A stretch of 6,487 bases of DNA, from assembly GCA_003446975.1 (NCBI GenBank), contig DMAP01000437.1:1-6487 (forward strand), read 5' to 3'. Below are positions 6,233-6,487 of the stretch, in pieces; the stretch's first letter is position 1, and each line of letters starts with the position of its first letter. The notes beneath the pieces are model-generated. The model did not search any database, was not told the origin of the DNA, and saw nothing but the letters and a program-made list of their open reading frames with translations. This DNA comes from Clostridiales bacterium (GTDB lineage Bacteria; Bacillota; Clostridia; Tissierellales; Dethiosulfatibacteraceae). The position numbers and the translations under genes are program-made.

Positions 6233-6487
6233 TGGGCACTATTAGATTAGACAAGCTTCTATCAAATATGGGTTATGGATCCAGAAGTGAAATAAAGAAA
6301 ATGATCAACAGAGGAAGTGTTGAAATCGATCACAAAGTGATGAGAGATCCATCCTTTAAGTTAGATCCTGAAAAAAGAATTGTTGCTTTTGAGGGACAGC
6401 AGGTCTTTTATCAAAAATTTACTTATTTGATGCTCAACAAACCCGCAGGCATTGTTTCATCTACTGAAAGCACAGATACAAATGGAA
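6232..6487 (+). CDS. RsuA/RluB/E/F-family rRNA pseudouridine synthase, N-terminal part, 3' truncated
   Basis: The first 85 residues of an enzyme that isomerises uridine to pseudouridine in ribosomal RNA; the gene runs off the right edge. The N-terminus IRLDKLLSNMGYGSRSEIKKMINRGSVEIDH is an S4 RNA-binding domain (about residues 4-50), and LMLNKPAGIVSST (about 64-76) opens the catalytic domain, as in RsuA, the 16S U516 enzyme. The catalytic Asp in the later GRLD-type motif lies outside the window. The S4 domain followed by 'MLNKPAG' favours RsuA, but RluB, RluE and RluF relatives cannot be excluded on this fragment. The ATG shares its A with the TGA stop of the methyltransferase gene (TGATG, 6230-6234). 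AAAGGA (6211-6216) and GGAG (6219-6222) upstream serve as ribosome binding sites. It is very likely co-transcribed and translationally coupled with the rRNA methyltransferase. Confidence 0.9.
   Translation, partial: MGTIRLDKLLSNMGYGSRSEIKKMINRGSVEIDHKVMRDPSFKLDPEKRIVAFEGQQVFYQKFTYLMLNKPAGIVSSTESTDTNG

Noticed and set aside
1..6487. Mobile element, CRISPR array, defence system or prophage
   Set aside because: There are no direct repeats, terminal inverted repeats, transposase or integrase motifs, and all six genes belong to common chromosomal families on one strand with similar base use.

Overview
The window reads as ordinary chromosomal DNA from a low-GC Gram-positive bacterium, most likely of the class Clostridia. 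The evidence is the AT-rich base use, strong purine-rich ribosome binding sites, TATAAT-type promoters with extended -10 TG motifs, and the protein families present. The genus cannot be fixed from the sequence alone. All six genes lie on the + strand and are tightly packed. No gap between genes exceeds about 110 bases, and there are no mobile elements, CRISPR arrays, rRNA or tRNA genes.

Layout: (1) Bases 1-789 hold the 3' part of a PepD-type aminoacyl-histidine dipeptidase whose start lies outside the window. (2) A promoter at about 797-824 drives a three-gene unit: a DEAD-box RNA helicase with a DbpA-type RNA-binding C-terminus (864-2501), a Cof-type HAD phosphatase (2511-3359), and a TIGR01212/YhcC-YtqA-type radical SAM protein (3343-4299). 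The HAD ribosome binding site begins on the helicase stop codon, and the radical SAM gene overlaps the HAD gene by 17 bases, so translation is probably coupled. (3) A second promoter (4304-4332) drives one small P-loop protein of unknown function (4360-4770), closed by a strong intrinsic terminator (4784-4819). (4) A third promoter starts two bases after that terminator and drives an RsmF-like rRNA m5C methyltransferase (4877-6232), joined by a TGATG stop/start overlap to an RsuA-family pseudouridine synthase that runs off the right edge.

Functional theme: the helicase, the radical SAM protein, the m5C methyltransferase and the pseudouridine synthase all belong to families that act on RNA, mainly ribosomal or transfer RNA. 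The right half therefore looks like a housekeeping RNA-maturation neighbourhood. The dipeptidase and the HAD phosphatase are metabolic or salvage neighbours with no clear link to it. Two start codons were moved inward from the longest reading frame: 4360 instead of TTG 4345, and 4877 instead of TTG 4850.

I found no new multi-gene system. The least understood items are the small P-loop protein and the divergent radical SAM protein.
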